NCBI RefSeq assembly: GCF_002277895.1
Contig: NZ_CP022998.1
Span: 1,345,501-1,409,500, forward strand
DNA length: 64,000 nucleotides
Direction of reading: 5' to 3'
From: Rhizobium sp. 11515TR
GTDB taxonomy: Bacteria > Pseudomonadota > Alphaproteobacteria > Rhizobiales > Rhizobiaceae
The notes beneath the pieces were generated by a model. It was given only the letters and a program-made list of their open reading frames with translations. It was not told where the DNA came from and searched no databases. A program made the position numbers and the translations under genes. Below are positions 17,448 to 28,122 of this stretch, in pieces. Within the stretch, counting starts at the first letter, position 1; every line of letters begins with the position of its first letter.

Positions 17448-18590
17448 ATGAAGTCACTCGGTAATATCCGGCGTTCCTTTGCTCCTTGGACCGACCCTTC
17501 GGCCAAGCCTTACATTTCCTTCAAGAACGTGACGAAGAAATTCGGTGATTTCACCGCCGTCGATAATCTCTCCCTGAATATCTACAATCGCGAATTCTTC
17601 GCTCTTCTCGGCGCATCCGGCTGCGGCAAGTCCACGCTTTTGCGCATGCTGGCGGGCTTCGAGCAGCCGACGACTGGCGAAATCGTGCTCGATGATCAGG
17701 ACCTTGCCGGCACGCCGCCCTACCGCCGCCCAGTCAACATGATGTTTCAGTCCTACGCGCTGTTTCCGCATATGTCGGTGGAGAAGAATATCGCCTTCGG
17801 CCTTCGCCAGGATGGCATGCCGAAAGCCGAGATCGACGATCGCGTCGCGCAGATGCTGAAGCTCGTGAAGCTCGAACAGTTCGCCAAGCGCAAGCCCAAC
17901 CAGCTATCCGGCGGCCAGCGCCAGCGCGTGGCCTTGGCTCGCTCGCTTGCAAAGCGCCCAAAGGTGCTGCTGCTCGACGAACCCCTTGGCGCGCTCGACA
18001 AGAAGCTACGCGAAGAGACGCAGTTCGAACTCATGGATCTGCAGCAGAGCCTGGGGCTGACCTTCGTTGTCGTCACTCACGATCAGGAAGAGGCGATGAC
18101 CATGGCTGACCGCATCGCGGTCATGAGCCACGGCCAGGTGGTGCAGGTGGCAACGCCGGCCGAGATATACGAGGCGCCCAACTGCCGCTTCGTTGCCGAC
18201 TTCATCGGCGATGTGAACATCCTCGACGGCAATGTCACTTCGACACAATCTGGCATCGTCGAGATGGCGGTCGAGTCGGGCTTCACGGTGCGCACGGCTT
18301 CCGGAGACACGCCCTCGGCGGGAAGCCGCGCCAGCCTCGCCATCCGTCCGGAGAAGCTCAGGGTGACGCCGCGTGCCCCGGCCAATGCCTCGGTCAATGC
18401 TGCCGAAGGCGAGATATGGGATATCGCCTATCTCGGCGACATGACCGTTTTCCACGTCAAGCTGAAGAGCGGGCAGGTGGTCAAGGCATCATCGCTGAAC
18501 GCAGTTCGCGCCGTGGAAGAGCCCTTCGCCTATGACCAGAACGTCTGGGTCTCCTTCGACGAAAATGCCGGCGTCTTGCTGAAGGATTGA
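17448..18590 (+). CDS. potG: Polyamine ABC transporter ATP-binding protein
   Basis: At 380 residues this is a full-length PotA/PotG-type ATPase. Walker A GASGCGKST is near residue 54, the ABC signature LSGGQRQR near 153, and Walker B LLLDEPLGALD near 173, with the switch His in VVVTHDQEEAMTMADR. The C-terminal third is a TOBE/OB regulatory domain (SLAIRPEKLRV). It energises polyamine uptake on the inner face of the membrane. It begins 130 bp after potF and its stop overlaps or abuts potH, so the two are translationally close. Confidence 0.93.
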   Translation: MKSLGNIRRSFAPWTDPSAKPYISFKNVTKKFGDFTAVDNLSLNIYNREFFALLGASGCGKSTLLRMLAGFEQPTTGEIVLDDQDLAGTPPYRRPVNMMFQSYALFPHMSVEKNIAFGLRQDGMPKAEIDDRVAQMLKLVKLEQFAKRKPNQLSGGQRQRVALARSLAKRPKVLLLDEPLGALDKKLREETQFELMDLQQSLGLTFVVVTHDQEEAMTMADRIAVMSHGQVVQVATPAEIYEAPNCRFVADFIGDVNILDGNVTSTQSGIVEMAVESGFTVRTASGDTPSAGSRASLAIRPEKLRVTPRAPANASVNAAEGEIWDIAYLGDMTVFHVKLKSGQVVKASSLNAVRAVEEPFAYDQNVWVSFDENAGVLLKD

Positions 18591-18592
18591 TC

Positions 18593-19504
18593 ATGAAAGC
18601 GCTCGGTTCCCTAATCTATCAGCGCCTCGTGATCATCGTTCCCTATGCCTGGTTGCTGATCTTCTTTCTCGCGCCTTTCCTGATCGTCTTCCGCATCTCG
18701 CTGTCGACGAAGGCCTTGTCGGTGCCGCCCTACGACCCATCCTTCGCCTGGAGCGACAGTTTCAGCGACTGGTGGGACAAGCTGCAGACCATGTCGTTCG
18801 ACAATTACACATGGCTTGCCGGCGACCCGCTCTACATGAACGCCTATATCGAGAGCCTGCAGATCGCCGGCATCTCGACGCTTCTGACGCTGATCATCGC
18901 CTATCCGATCGCCTATGGCATGGCGCAGGCGCCACGCACGATCCGGCCGACATTGCTGATGCTGGTCATCCTGCCCTTCTGGACGAGCTTCCTGATCCGC
19001 GTCTATTCCTGGATGTCGATCCTCAGCACGACGGGCCTCCTGAACCAGCTGCTGATGGGGCTCGGCATCATCCATGAGCCGCTCGTCATTTTGAACACCA
19101 ATACCGCGGTTTATATCGGCATGGTCTACTCTTACCTGCCCTTCATGGTGCTGCCGCTCTACTCCGCGCTCGAGAAGATGGACGGCACGCTGATCGAGGC
19201 GGCGCAGGATCTCGGCTGCACGCCGATCGGCGCCTTCTGGCGCGTCACCTTTCCGCTCTCGCTTCCTGGTGTTATCGCCGGCTGCATGCTGGTCTTCATC
19301 CCCGCTGTGGGCGAGTTCGTCATCCCCGATCTGCTCGGCGGCTCGCAGACGCTGATGATCGGCAAGGTGCTCTGGACGGAGTTCTACAGCAATACCGACT
19401 GGCCGCTGGCCTCGGCGGTGGCGACCATCCTCCTGCTGGTGCTGGTGGTGCCCATCGTCTTCTTCCAGCATTTCCAGGCCAGAGCCGATGAGAAGGGGAG
19501 ATAA
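18593..19504 (+). CDS. potH: Polyamine ABC transporter permease
   Basis: A 303-residue inner-membrane permease with six predicted helices. The EAA loop that docks on the ATPase is at LIEAAQDLGCTPIGAFWRVTFPLSLPG (partly quoted: EAAQDLGC, then FPLSLPG). ATG 18593 lies 2 bp after the potG stop; a TTG at 18587 overlapping that stop is an alternative start. PotH and PotI form the heterodimeric channel for polyamines delivered by PotF. Confidence 0.92.
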   Translation: MKALGSLIYQRLVIIVPYAWLLIFFLAPFLIVFRISLSTKALSVPPYDPSFAWSDSFSDWWDKLQTMSFDNYTWLAGDPLYMNAYIESLQIAGISTLLTLIIAYPIAYGMAQAPRTIRPTLLMLVILPFWTSFLIRVYSWMSILSTTGLLNQLLMGLGIIHEPLVILNTNTAVYIGMVYSYLPFMVLPLYSALEKMDGTLIEAAQDLGCTPIGAFWRVTFPLSLPGVIAGCMLVFIPAVGEFVIPDLLGGSQTLMIGKVLWTEFYSNTDWPLASAVATILLLVLVVPIVFFQHFQARADEKGR

Positions 19505-19507
19505 CGT

Positions 19508-20323
19508 ATGATCCGCTGGTCCCGCTTCAACATCGTCTCGGTCACACTCGGTCTGGCCTTCCTCTACCTGCCGATCCTGCTGCTGATCATCTATTCCTTC
19601 AACAGCTCGCGCCTCGTCACCGTCTGGGGCGGCTTCTCGACGCAATGGTACGTGCATCTTTTCAGCAATGATACGATGCTGAATGCCGCATGGCTGACGG
19701 TGCGCATCGCGCTGCTCTCGGCGACGATTGCGACGGTGCTCGGCACGCTCGCGGCCATTACCCTGGTACGCTATACGCGCTTCCGCGGCCGTATCCTGTT
19801 TTCGGGCATGATCTATGCGCCGCTGGTCATGCCTGATGTCATCACCGGCCTGTCGCTGTTGCTGCTCTTCGTCACCTCAGGCGTCGATCGCGGCTTCTGG
19901 ACGATCGTCATGGCGCATACGACGCTCACCATGTGCTTCGTCGCCGTTGTCGTTCAGTCCCGCCTGCTGACCTTCGATCGCTCAATCGAGGAAGCGGCGA
20001 TGGATCTCGGTGCGCCGCCGGTGCGCACCTTCTTCGAGGTGACACTGCCGATCATTGCGCCGGCCGTCTTCTCCGGCTGGGTGCTGGCCCTCACGCTGTC
20101 GCTCGATGATCTGGTGATTGCAACCTTCGCTTCGGGTGCCGGCGCGAAAACGCTGCCGATGCTGATCTACAGTCAGGTCAAGCTTGGCGTGACGCCGGAA
20201 ATCAACGCCATCTGCACCATCCTGATCGGCGTGGTCGCCGTGGGCGTTATCTGCGCCTCCATCGCGACGAAGCGCCGGGAGGTCCAACGGCAGAGAGACG
20301 AGCAGGCGGCTGCAGCAGCTTGA
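19508..20323 (+). CDS. potI: Polyamine ABC transporter permease
   Basis: A 271-residue, six-helix permease paired with PotH. The ATPase-docking loop reads EEAAMDLGAPPVRTFFEVTLP, slightly shortened here as EEAAMDLG and FEVTLPII. The segment LSLDDLVIATFASGAGAKTLP is typical of PotC/PotI. It starts 3 bp after potH and closes the operon, which is convergent with the AsmA-like gene 28 bp away. The C-terminus is basic and Gln/Ala-rich. Confidence 0.92.
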   Translation: MIRWSRFNIVSVTLGLAFLYLPILLLIIYSFNSSRLVTVWGGFSTQWYVHLFSNDTMLNAAWLTVRIALLSATIATVLGTLAAITLVRYTRFRGRILFSGMIYAPLVMPDVITGLSLLLLFVTSGVDRGFWTIVMAHTTLTMCFVAVVVQSRLLTFDRSIEEAAMDLGAPPVRTFFEVTLPIIAPAVFSGWVLALTLSLDDLVIATFASGAGAKTLPMLIYSQVKLGVTPEINAICTILIGVVAVGVICASIATKRREVQRQRDEQAAAAA

Positions 20324-20351
20324 AGTGCTGCGGCCGAAAGGCGTGAAAGAA

Positions 20352-22247
20352 CTACGGCTGCTGTATGGGCTTTTGCAGAAGCGTTGCGACCGGCGAAATC
20401 ACTGGATTCGGCCAGCTGCCGCCAATGAAGAAGGGCAGCATCGGCAGTTCGTCTGCGTCGGAGGGCGAGGTCGCCTCGAGCGCGCCGGAGAGTGCCAGCC
20501 CGTTGGTGCGGAACGGAACGACGCCGTTGAAGCTGATCGTTTCGTTGCGGCCCGCAATGGCCGCGTTCTGCACCTCGGCGGAACCCTTCGCAAAACTTGC
20601 ATCCACGCTGATGCTGTCGAAGTCGAAAGAAGAATCGGCGATATCGCTCATCCGGAAGAAAGCCTTCTCGGCGGCGAGCGTCCGGAAGGTCGAGATATCG
20701 AATTGGCGAAACGATCCTGCCGACGAGGTGAAGTGCAGCGTGCCGGCGACATCACTGAGCGTGGCAACCCAGATCGGCTTCGAGGTGCTGAGCGAAAGAT
20801 CCAAGGACGCCGATGAGGGCATCGGCAACGGACCTATCAGCTTCAGGCGCGTGAAGAGGCCACCGAAATCGGCGTTGCGGATCGATATCTGCAATTTGCC
20901 GCCGCCATCGAAGTCGCCTGGTGCGACCTCCAGATGCGCGGTCAGCGAACCGCTCTCGAAGCTGCTGTCGCCTATATCGAATTTCGCCTTGCCGCCTGCC
21001 ACCAGCAGGCTGGCGCCGATATTCTCGAACTGGAAGGGACCGAGAGCCGCCTTGTTCGACGACAGCCGCATATCGAGGTCGAGCCGCTGCAGCGGATTGC
21101 CGTTCAACAGCGCGTCGATGGCGGTTTCCGCGGCCAGACGCATGGAGAAGGCGGCCAGGAACGGATTGAGGTTCATCTGGTCGAAGGCAAGCGTACCGGA
21201 AATCTTCGGCTTGCCCGATTTCGTATAGTTCAGATCCATGATGCCGGAAGCGGCGGAATCGTTGACTTTGAAGCTAAGGTTGTTGAAGCGCAGACCGTTG
21301 TCGAATGCTGTGATATTGGCGCTGAGCGAGATATTCTTGAGGGCGTCGGCTGCCGGCAGACGCTGACCGCTCCAGGCGATGAAGGAGGGCACGTTCGGCA
21401 CACTCAGATCCAGATTGCCCGAAAGTGCCGAAAAATCCGATATGCTGGTAATGCCTGTATAGGTCCAGCTGATCAGCGGCGAAACGAAGCTGGTCGTGGT
21501 GTTCACATTCTTGCCGGCGAAGAAGAGCAGGGGCTGCGTCGAGTCGAAGTTCAGCTTGATGTCCTGGCCGTTGAAGCGGGCAAGGATGACGGCGCTCAGC
21601 GATTGGGAAAGCCGCGGCCATGCGATGTCGGCATTGACGGCGTTCAGCTTGTAGATGCTGCCGCTGCGCTCGTCGGTCATTTCGACGCTTCCGTCCTCGA
21701 TGGTCAGCATGCCGATGGCGGCATCCTGTTCCTTGCTCATCCGCATGCCCTGGCCGGAGGAGGTTTCGGCCTGTTCGATCGCCTTGGAAAGGCGGCCTTC
21801 GTTCGTCCAGTCGATCAGGCCGTTCTCGTCGCGGCGGATATAGAGGATCGGGCGCAGGAAATGGAATTCGTGAAAATGCGCATGCCCGCGGATCGCCGAC
21901 CACAGCGAGAAATCCGCGGAGAGGCTGTCGACATGGCCGAGGACCTTGCCGTTTCGCGACGGCTCGCGGATGGTGACCTGATTGAGCGTCACGCGGGGCG
22001 TCGGCCAGAATTCGAGCGTTGGGTCGCCTTCGATCTGGGCTCGGTATCCCGTCCAGTCTGACAGTGCCTTCTCGATGCCGGAGCGCACCAGACCGCTTGA
22101 AATCAGGAAAGGCGCGGTCGCTCTGAAGACAGCGAACACGATGAGGATCGTGAGAAGAATGATGCCGGTCGTGCGAGCAACGGCAGGCAGCCAGCGCGAG
22201 GCCGAACGCATCGTCAACCGCCACTTGTTGTTTTTCGAAGCTCTCAT
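20352..22247 (-). CDS. AsmA family protein
   Basis: A 631-residue protein from the ATG at 22247, with one N-terminal membrane helix at about residues 22-48 and a long beta-rich body. The segment after the helix (TGYRAQIEGDPTLEFWPTPRV) matches the AsmA/TamB-like start, in which the chain forms an elongated bridge-like groove thought to carry lipids across the periplasm. The C-terminal AsmA_2-type domain (SFDFDSISVDASFAKGSAEV, A-G-R) is present. The frame extends to 22325, giving 26 extra polar residues that seem unlikely; no start has a strong ribosome site. It may influence outer-membrane composition. No operon partner is seen. Confidence 0.82.
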   Translation of the reverse strand: MRASKNNKWRLTMRSASRWLPAVARTTGIILLTILIVFAVFRATAPFLISSGLVRSGIEKALSDWTGYRAQIEGDPTLEFWPTPRVTLNQVTIREPSRNGKVLGHVDSLSADFSLWSAIRGHAHFHEFHFLRPILYIRRDENGLIDWTNEGRLSKAIEQAETSSGQGMRMSKEQDAAIGMLTIEDGSVEMTDERSGSIYKLNAVNADIAWPRLSQSLSAVILARFNGQDIKLNFDSTQPLLFFAGKNVNTTTSFVSPLISWTYTGITSISDFSALSGNLDLSVPNVPSFIAWSGQRLPAADALKNISLSANITAFDNGLRFNNLSFKVNDSAASGIMDLNYTKSGKPKISGTLAFDQMNLNPFLAAFSMRLAAETAIDALLNGNPLQRLDLDMRLSSNKAALGPFQFENIGASLLVAGGKAKFDIGDSSFESGSLTAHLEVAPGDFDGGGKLQISIRNADFGGLFTRLKLIGPLPMPSSASLDLSLSTSKPIWVATLSDVAGTLHFTSSAGSFRQFDISTFRTLAAEKAFFRMSDIADSSFDFDSISVDASFAKGSAEVQNAAIAGRNETISFNGVVPFRTNGLALSGALEATSPSDADELPMLPFFIGGSWPNPVISPVATLLQKPIQQP

Positions 22248-22359
22248 GATCCCGTGGAGACTCTTGAACTGATAGGGATAATCTGCCTGAGTTTGGCGGA
22301 TATAGGAAATGTTTGTCGGATGCAAACGTCACGCACTGGCAATACCCACAACACCGTGA

Positions 22360-22400
22360 TTTTATTAATGCGCTGCAGCATTGCTATATAGTGCAAAAAG
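22360..22400. promoter_or_regulatory. TGC/GCA-rich region before aacS
   Basis: The 50 bp before aacS carry AATGCGCTGCAGCATT followed by TTGC-N8-GCAA (22381-22396). TGC/GCA half-sites in this arrangement resemble those of the polyhydroxybutyrate regulator PhaR/AniA, and the phasin promoter in this window has a related palindrome. The match is loose. Confidence 0.3.
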
Positions 22401-22412
22401 CGGGAGAGAAAT

Positions 22413-24365
<1,953 letters not shown>

Positions 24366-24386
24366 GGTGGGCCTTAAAACTGAGGG

Positions 24387-24408
24387 GCAAACGATGACCA
24401 TCGTTTGC
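24387..24408. repeat. 22-bp perfect inverted repeat after aacS
   Basis: GCAAACGATG and CATCGTTTGC flank the dinucleotide AC. It begins 22 bp after the aacS stop. There is no T-tract behind it, so it is either an mRNA 3'-end stem or a protein-binding site. Confidence 0.6.
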
Positions 24409-24449
24409 TAACCTCGCGTTAAGAAAGCTTGGTCAAAAGTAAAGGCTAA

Positions 24450-24578
24450 CTTGAGGCCGTTCGCATGAGCTGGAGCGGATTGGAGCCACTCTCGGCTCCC
24501 GAGACATGAAGTTCCCCGACTCGAGCTTGCTTTCGACAGCATAAACTTCAAAGGCAGCGCGGTTCGCTGCCTTTTTTT
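24450..24578 (+). ncRNA. Candidate structured small RNA ending in an intrinsic terminator
   Basis: Three stems follow one another: GGAGCC/GGCTCC (24482-24499), TGAAGTT/AACTTCA (24507-24550), and the terminator GGCAGCG/CGCTGCC (24553-24571) with seven Ts. The terminator lies 190 bp after aacS and 140 bp before the helicase, too far for a simple aacS 3' end. The 5' boundary is a guess. It may instead be a long aacS 3' UTR. Confidence 0.35.
24553..24578 (+). terminator. Intrinsic terminator
   Basis: GGCAGCG (24553-24559), loop CGGTT, CGCTGCC (24565-24571), then TTTTTTT. This is the cleanest terminator in the window. Confidence 0.9.
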
Positions 24579-24717
24579 CGTTTCGCCCCGCGCGAAAACG
24601 CGTCTGCTCTGTACATTGCCGCCTTGAACAAGTATGTGCACGCGTGAAGAAGAGGTTCGCGACGTGCGAGCCACGATGATCGCCGCCTGATGGCGCGCGA
24701 AGAATTCCGAAAGACAG

Positions 24718-26637
24718 ATGATGACTGAATTCGAAGGCATCGCTCCTGCGATTGCCCAGGCTTTGGCGAAGCGCGGTTACGAAACGCTGACGCCGGTGCA
24801 AAAGGCCATGCTCGATCCGGATCTCGCCGGCAAGGATGCCCTTGTTTCGGCCCAGACCGGCTCGGGCAAGACGGTTGCCTTCGGCCTGGCGCTGGCGCCC
24901 GGCCTGCTTGACGGCGCGGAACGTTTCGGCCGCGCAGGTGCGCCGCTGGCGCTGGCGATTGCACCGACCCGCGAACTGGCGCTGCAGGTGCAGCGCGAGC
25001 TGGAATGGCTCTATGGGCTGACGGGTGCCACGATCGCCTCCTGCGTTGGCGGCATGGACATGCGCACGGAACGGCGGACACTGGAACGCGGCGCCCACAT
25101 CGTCGTCGGCACGCCCGGCCGTCTTTGCGATCATATCCGTCGCAATTCGCTCGATATCTCCGAACTCAAGGCCGTCGTGCTCGATGAGGCCGACGAAATG
25201 CTCGATCTCGGTTTCCGCGAGGATCTGGAGTTCATTCTGGAATCCGCGCCGTCTGATCGTCGCACCCTGATGTTTTCCGCCACCGTGCCGCGTTCGATCG
25301 CCAAGCTCGCCGAAAACTACCAGCGCGATGCCGTCCGCATCGCCACCGCTTCCGAAGCCAAGCAGCATGTCGATATCGACTATCGCGCGCTGACCGTCGT
25401 GCCGAGCGACAGGGAAAACGCCATCATCAACGTGCTGCGCTATTATGAGGCGCGCAATGCCATCGTCTTCTGCTCGACGCGTGCTGCCGTCAATCACCTG
25501 ACGGCTCGCTTCAACAATCGCGGCTTTTCGGTCGTTGCCCTATCGGGCGAACTCAGCCAGAACGAGCGCACTCACGCTCTGCAGGCCATGCGCGACGGCC
25601 GCGCCCGCGTCTGCATCGCCACCGACGTTGCCGCCCGCGGCATCGACCTGCCGGGTCTGGAGCTGGTCATTCACGCCGATCTGCCGACCAATCCGGACAC
25701 GCTGTTGCATCGCAGCGGCCGCACCGGCCGCGCCGGCAACAAGGGCGTCAGCGCCCTCATCGTGCCGCTCAGCGCCCGCCGCCGTACCGAACGCCTGCTG
25801 GAAGCTGCCCGCATCCGCGCCACCTGGGCAAAGCCGCCGTCAGCCGATGAAGTGAGCCTGCGCGACGATGAAAGGCTTCTTGCGGATCCGGTCTTTGAAG
25901 CGCCGCTTGCCGAAGACGAGCAGTCGATCGTCCGGCAGCTGTTGGAACGCCACGGCGCAGAGCAGGTCGCCGCCGCATTCCTGAGGCAATACCGCGCCGG
26001 CCATTCCGCGCCTGAGGAATTGCAGGACGTGCCGGCCGAAGGCGAGCGCCGAAAGCCCCGCCGTGACGATTTCCCGGTCACGCCTCGCGATGAGGGCTCG
26101 TCTGCTGGACGCAACGACTTCACCGATGGTCTCTGGGTATCGCTCTCTGTCGGACGCAAGCAGAATGCCGAGCCGCGCTGGCTGATCCCCATGCTTTGCC
26201 GCAACGGCAATCTGACCAAGCGCGACATCGGTGCCATCAAGATGCAGCCCGAAGAAACCTTCGTCGAGCTCTCGCAGGAGAGTTTTGAGCGCTTCCTCGC
26301 GGCCATCGGCCCTGACAAGACCCTGGAGCGCGGCATCCGCGTTAAGCCGCTTGCCGGCATGCCGGATTTCCAGGCCAAGCGGGAAGGCGACTTCGCAAAG
26401 AAAAAGCCCTTCTCTGACAAGGGACCGCGTTCGAACGACGGCCCGAAGCCGAAATGGAAGTCCGACCGCAAGCCGGAGCGGGCGCATGCAGGCGAGGGCG
26501 GCGTTTCCGAGCGCTTCGACAAGAAGCCCTGGGCGAAAAAGCCCGGCAAGCCGGGCTTCGCCAAGAACGACGGCCCGCCAGCAGGCAAACCGAATTCGAG
26601 GGCCAAGCGCAAGGCTGCGCGGGCGCAGGAGAATTAA
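24718..26637 (+). CDS. DEAD-box ATP-dependent RNA helicase
   Basis: At 639 residues this helicase unwinds RNA, probably in ribosome assembly or mRNA decay. RecA domain 1 has the Q motif (TPVQKAM), Walker A AQTGSGKT near residue 45-52, DEAD at about 157 (VLDEADEM) and SAT near 185. Domain 2 has HRSGRTGRAG near 330. A DbpA/CsdA-type RNA-binding domain lies at about 470-545 (WVSLSVGRKQNAEPRWLIPM, then NLTKRDIGAIKM). The last 90 residues are a Lys/Pro/Gly-rich disordered tail. The first two codons are both ATG (24718, 24721). The closest named relatives are DeaD/CsdA; the symbol is left blank because rhizobia have several paralogues. Confidence 0.93.
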   Translation: MMTEFEGIAPAIAQALAKRGYETLTPVQKAMLDPDLAGKDALVSAQTGSGKTVAFGLALAPGLLDGAERFGRAGAPLALAIAPTRELALQVQRELEWLYGLTGATIASCVGGMDMRTERRTLERGAHIVVGTPGRLCDHIRRNSLDISELKAVVLDEADEMLDLGFREDLEFILESAPSDRRTLMFSATVPRSIAKLAENYQRDAVRIATASEAKQHVDIDYRALTVVPSDRENAIINVLRYYEARNAIVFCSTRAAVNHLTARFNNRGFSVVALSGELSQNERTHALQAMRDGRARVCIATDVAARGIDLPGLELVIHADLPTNPDTLLHRSGRTGRAGNKGVSALIVPLSARRRTERLLEAARIRATWAKPPSADEVSLRDDERLLADPVFEAPLAEDEQSIVRQLLERHGAEQVAAAFLRQYRAGHSAPEELQDVPAEGERRKPRRDDFPVTPRDEGSSAGRNDFTDGLWVSLSVGRKQNAEPRWLIPMLCRNGNLTKRDIGAIKMQPEETFVELSQESFERFLAAIGPDKTLERGIRVKPLAGMPDFQAKREGDFAKKKPFSDKGPRSNDGPKPKWKSDRKPERAHAGEGGVSERFDKKPWAKKPGKPGFAKNDGPPAGKPNSRAKRKAARAQEN

Positions 26638-26723
26638 CTTCCATCAGTGAGTCCAAGGGGCGGCGGCCCCTTGGCGCTATCTCCGCATCCCCGGCCAAGA
26701 GAAGGTCGGTACTCCCGGCGCCG

Positions 26724-27746
26724 CTACTCGAAGAAGATCAAGCTTGCCGGCGATGGTGGTAGTGGCTTTACCCTCACATTATGAAAACCGGCGCGCCTAG
26801 CCATCTCGGCCAGGTCTTTCTGCGTGTAGGCCTCGCCTTTTGGCGTACTGGCCAGCATCTCCCATGAGAACGCAGCCGGGAAGGGCGGCGAGACGAGATC
26901 GTCGTTCGGCACGAAGTCCACCGCAACCACCTTGCCCTCGGCGCTCAGGCTGGCTCGGCACTTCCTAAGTAAGCCGGCACAGGTTTCCAGGTCGAAGTGA
27001 TGCAGGAAGTTCGGCAGCAGGATAAGATCATAATCCGTGCCCCAGTCGACTTCGAATGCGCTGCCGGCAATGACCTTGTAACGTTCGGCGACGCCAAATT
27101 GCTGCGCATTTTGTTTGGCCAATTCCAGAACGGAGCCCCAATCGACCGCAACGATCTCGGCTGACGGAAAAGCCTTCGCCATCTCGATCCCGAAAAGCCC
27201 GTGGCCTGCGGCGATATCAAGTATCTTTCTTGGCTGTATGGGCAAGTTGGCCATTTCGGCGGCGAGGCTGATTGCGCTGCCGCCTGTGAACGCGCCCATG
27301 CCACGAGCGAATTTCACCCACACCGGATTGTCCGGAGACATGTTTGCCAATCCAATGGACCCGCCGTTGCGGACGTAGGAAGACGGATCGTCCAGGATTT
27401 GCTTGAGGATTTCCGGTGCGGCCAGGAATTCGATGGCCGCGCCCATATAGGCCGGCGAATGCCGGTCGAGGAAGGCTCGGCTGGATGCGGTCAGAGCGTA
27501 TTGATTGCCTGTTTTCGTAAGAAAGCCGTTCACAACGAGATAGTCGCACAGAATGCGCACACCTCTTTCGTCTGCATTTGCTGCGGCCGCCAAGGATGCT
27601 GCATTGCTGCCGTCACCAATCAAAGTAAAAAGATCGAGTTCTATGGCGGCTACGATGGCGGCCGTCTTTCGGCACGCAAACATCGCATCGACCACGAGAT
27701 TAGGCGAAACTTCGCCTACGTGTGCTTCTACTGCCGTCGATGACAT
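26724..27746 (-). CDS. SAM-dependent methyltransferase, O-methyltransferase family 2 type
   Basis: 340 residues from ATG 27746, which follows a GGGGGGATCC ribosome site; the open frame extends 32 codons further without support. An N-terminal helical dimerisation domain of about 100 residues (VVDAMFACRKTAAIVAAIEL, winged-helix-like) precedes a Rossmann domain with AdoMet motif ILDIAAGHGLFG near residue 170-180. The catalytic region has LPNFLHHFDLE, the usual His position of this family. Such enzymes methylate hydroxyls of small aromatic or polyketide compounds. No biosynthetic genes are adjacent. A GACCGAC/GTCGGTC palindrome lies just upstream, so expression is probably repressor-controlled. 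Confidence 0.85.
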   Translation of the reverse strand: MSSTAVEAHVGEVSPNLVVDAMFACRKTAAIVAAIELDLFTLIGDGSNAASLAAAANADERGVRILCDYLVVNGFLTKTGNQYALTASSRAFLDRHSPAYMGAAIEFLAAPEILKQILDDPSSYVRNGGSIGLANMSPDNPVWVKFARGMGAFTGGSAISLAAEMANLPIQPRKILDIAAGHGLFGIEMAKAFPSAEIVAVDWGSVLELAKQNAQQFGVAERYKVIAGSAFEVDWGTDYDLILLPNFLHHFDLETCAGLLRKCRASLSAEGKVVAVDFVPNDDLVSPPFPAAFSWEMLASTPKGEAYTQKDLAEMARRAGFHNVRVKPLPPSPASLIFFE

Positions 27747-28122
27747 TGGATCCCCCCTTATGTGCCCAATGACCGACCGGAATAGTCGGTCGTAAGGATT
27801 AACTATCTCACAAAAGGCGCCTGATTTTAAGTTTGTTATCAATAATACTAAGAAGATACATCAGATATTCTTGGCCGGCGGCGCGGCAGAAGTTATCGGG
27901 ACCTCACATCGTCGCGGCAGAACTTCACGACAACTGCGACGTTACGGCCAATCTGTAAGCGACTGCGGAAATCGAGAAAATGTCTGCCGGGTGCGGCAGC
28001 CGTTTATCCGGCTTGACATTTGAAGCACGTCAGGCAGAAAATCGATCATGGGGCTGCGATCACCCCACGAGGCTACGGCTGAAGAATCGCGTCCATGCAC
28101 CCGAGCCAACGGAGGACGCGCT
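27747..28122. promoter_or_regulatory. Divergent region between methyltransferase and chrB
   Basis: A 376-bp spacer with the palindrome at 27771-27791 near the methyltransferase, an AT-rich stretch at 27825-27865, a small stem CTGCCG/CGGCAG (27984-27999), and a TTGACA (28013-28018) that could be the chrB -35 box. No gene is visible. Confidence 0.5.
27771..27791. promoter_or_regulatory. Palindromic operator upstream of the methyltransferase
   Basis: GACCGAC (27771-27777) and GTCGGTC (27785-27791) are perfect inverted 7-bp arms with a 7-bp spacer, 25 bp before the methyltransferase start. The ACCGAC/GTCGGT arrangement is common in TetR-family sites. No regulator gene is adjacent. Confidence 0.6.

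Larger units (their letters stand above)
24366..24717. other. Intergenic region aacS to DEAD-box helicase, with strong secondary structure
   Basis: These 352 bp contain a 22-bp palindrome (24387-24408), a set of nested hairpins ending in an intrinsic terminator (24482-24578), and the helicase leader, which has a further GC stem near 24680-24700. No protein gene is apparent. The possible promoter is TTGGTC near 24429 followed by a weak -10. Confidence 0.5.

Noticed and set aside
24718..26637. Assigning the helicase to DbpA or RhlE by name
   Set aside because: The C-terminal domain is DbpA-like but the disordered tail and rhizobial paralogy make a specific symbol unsafe.
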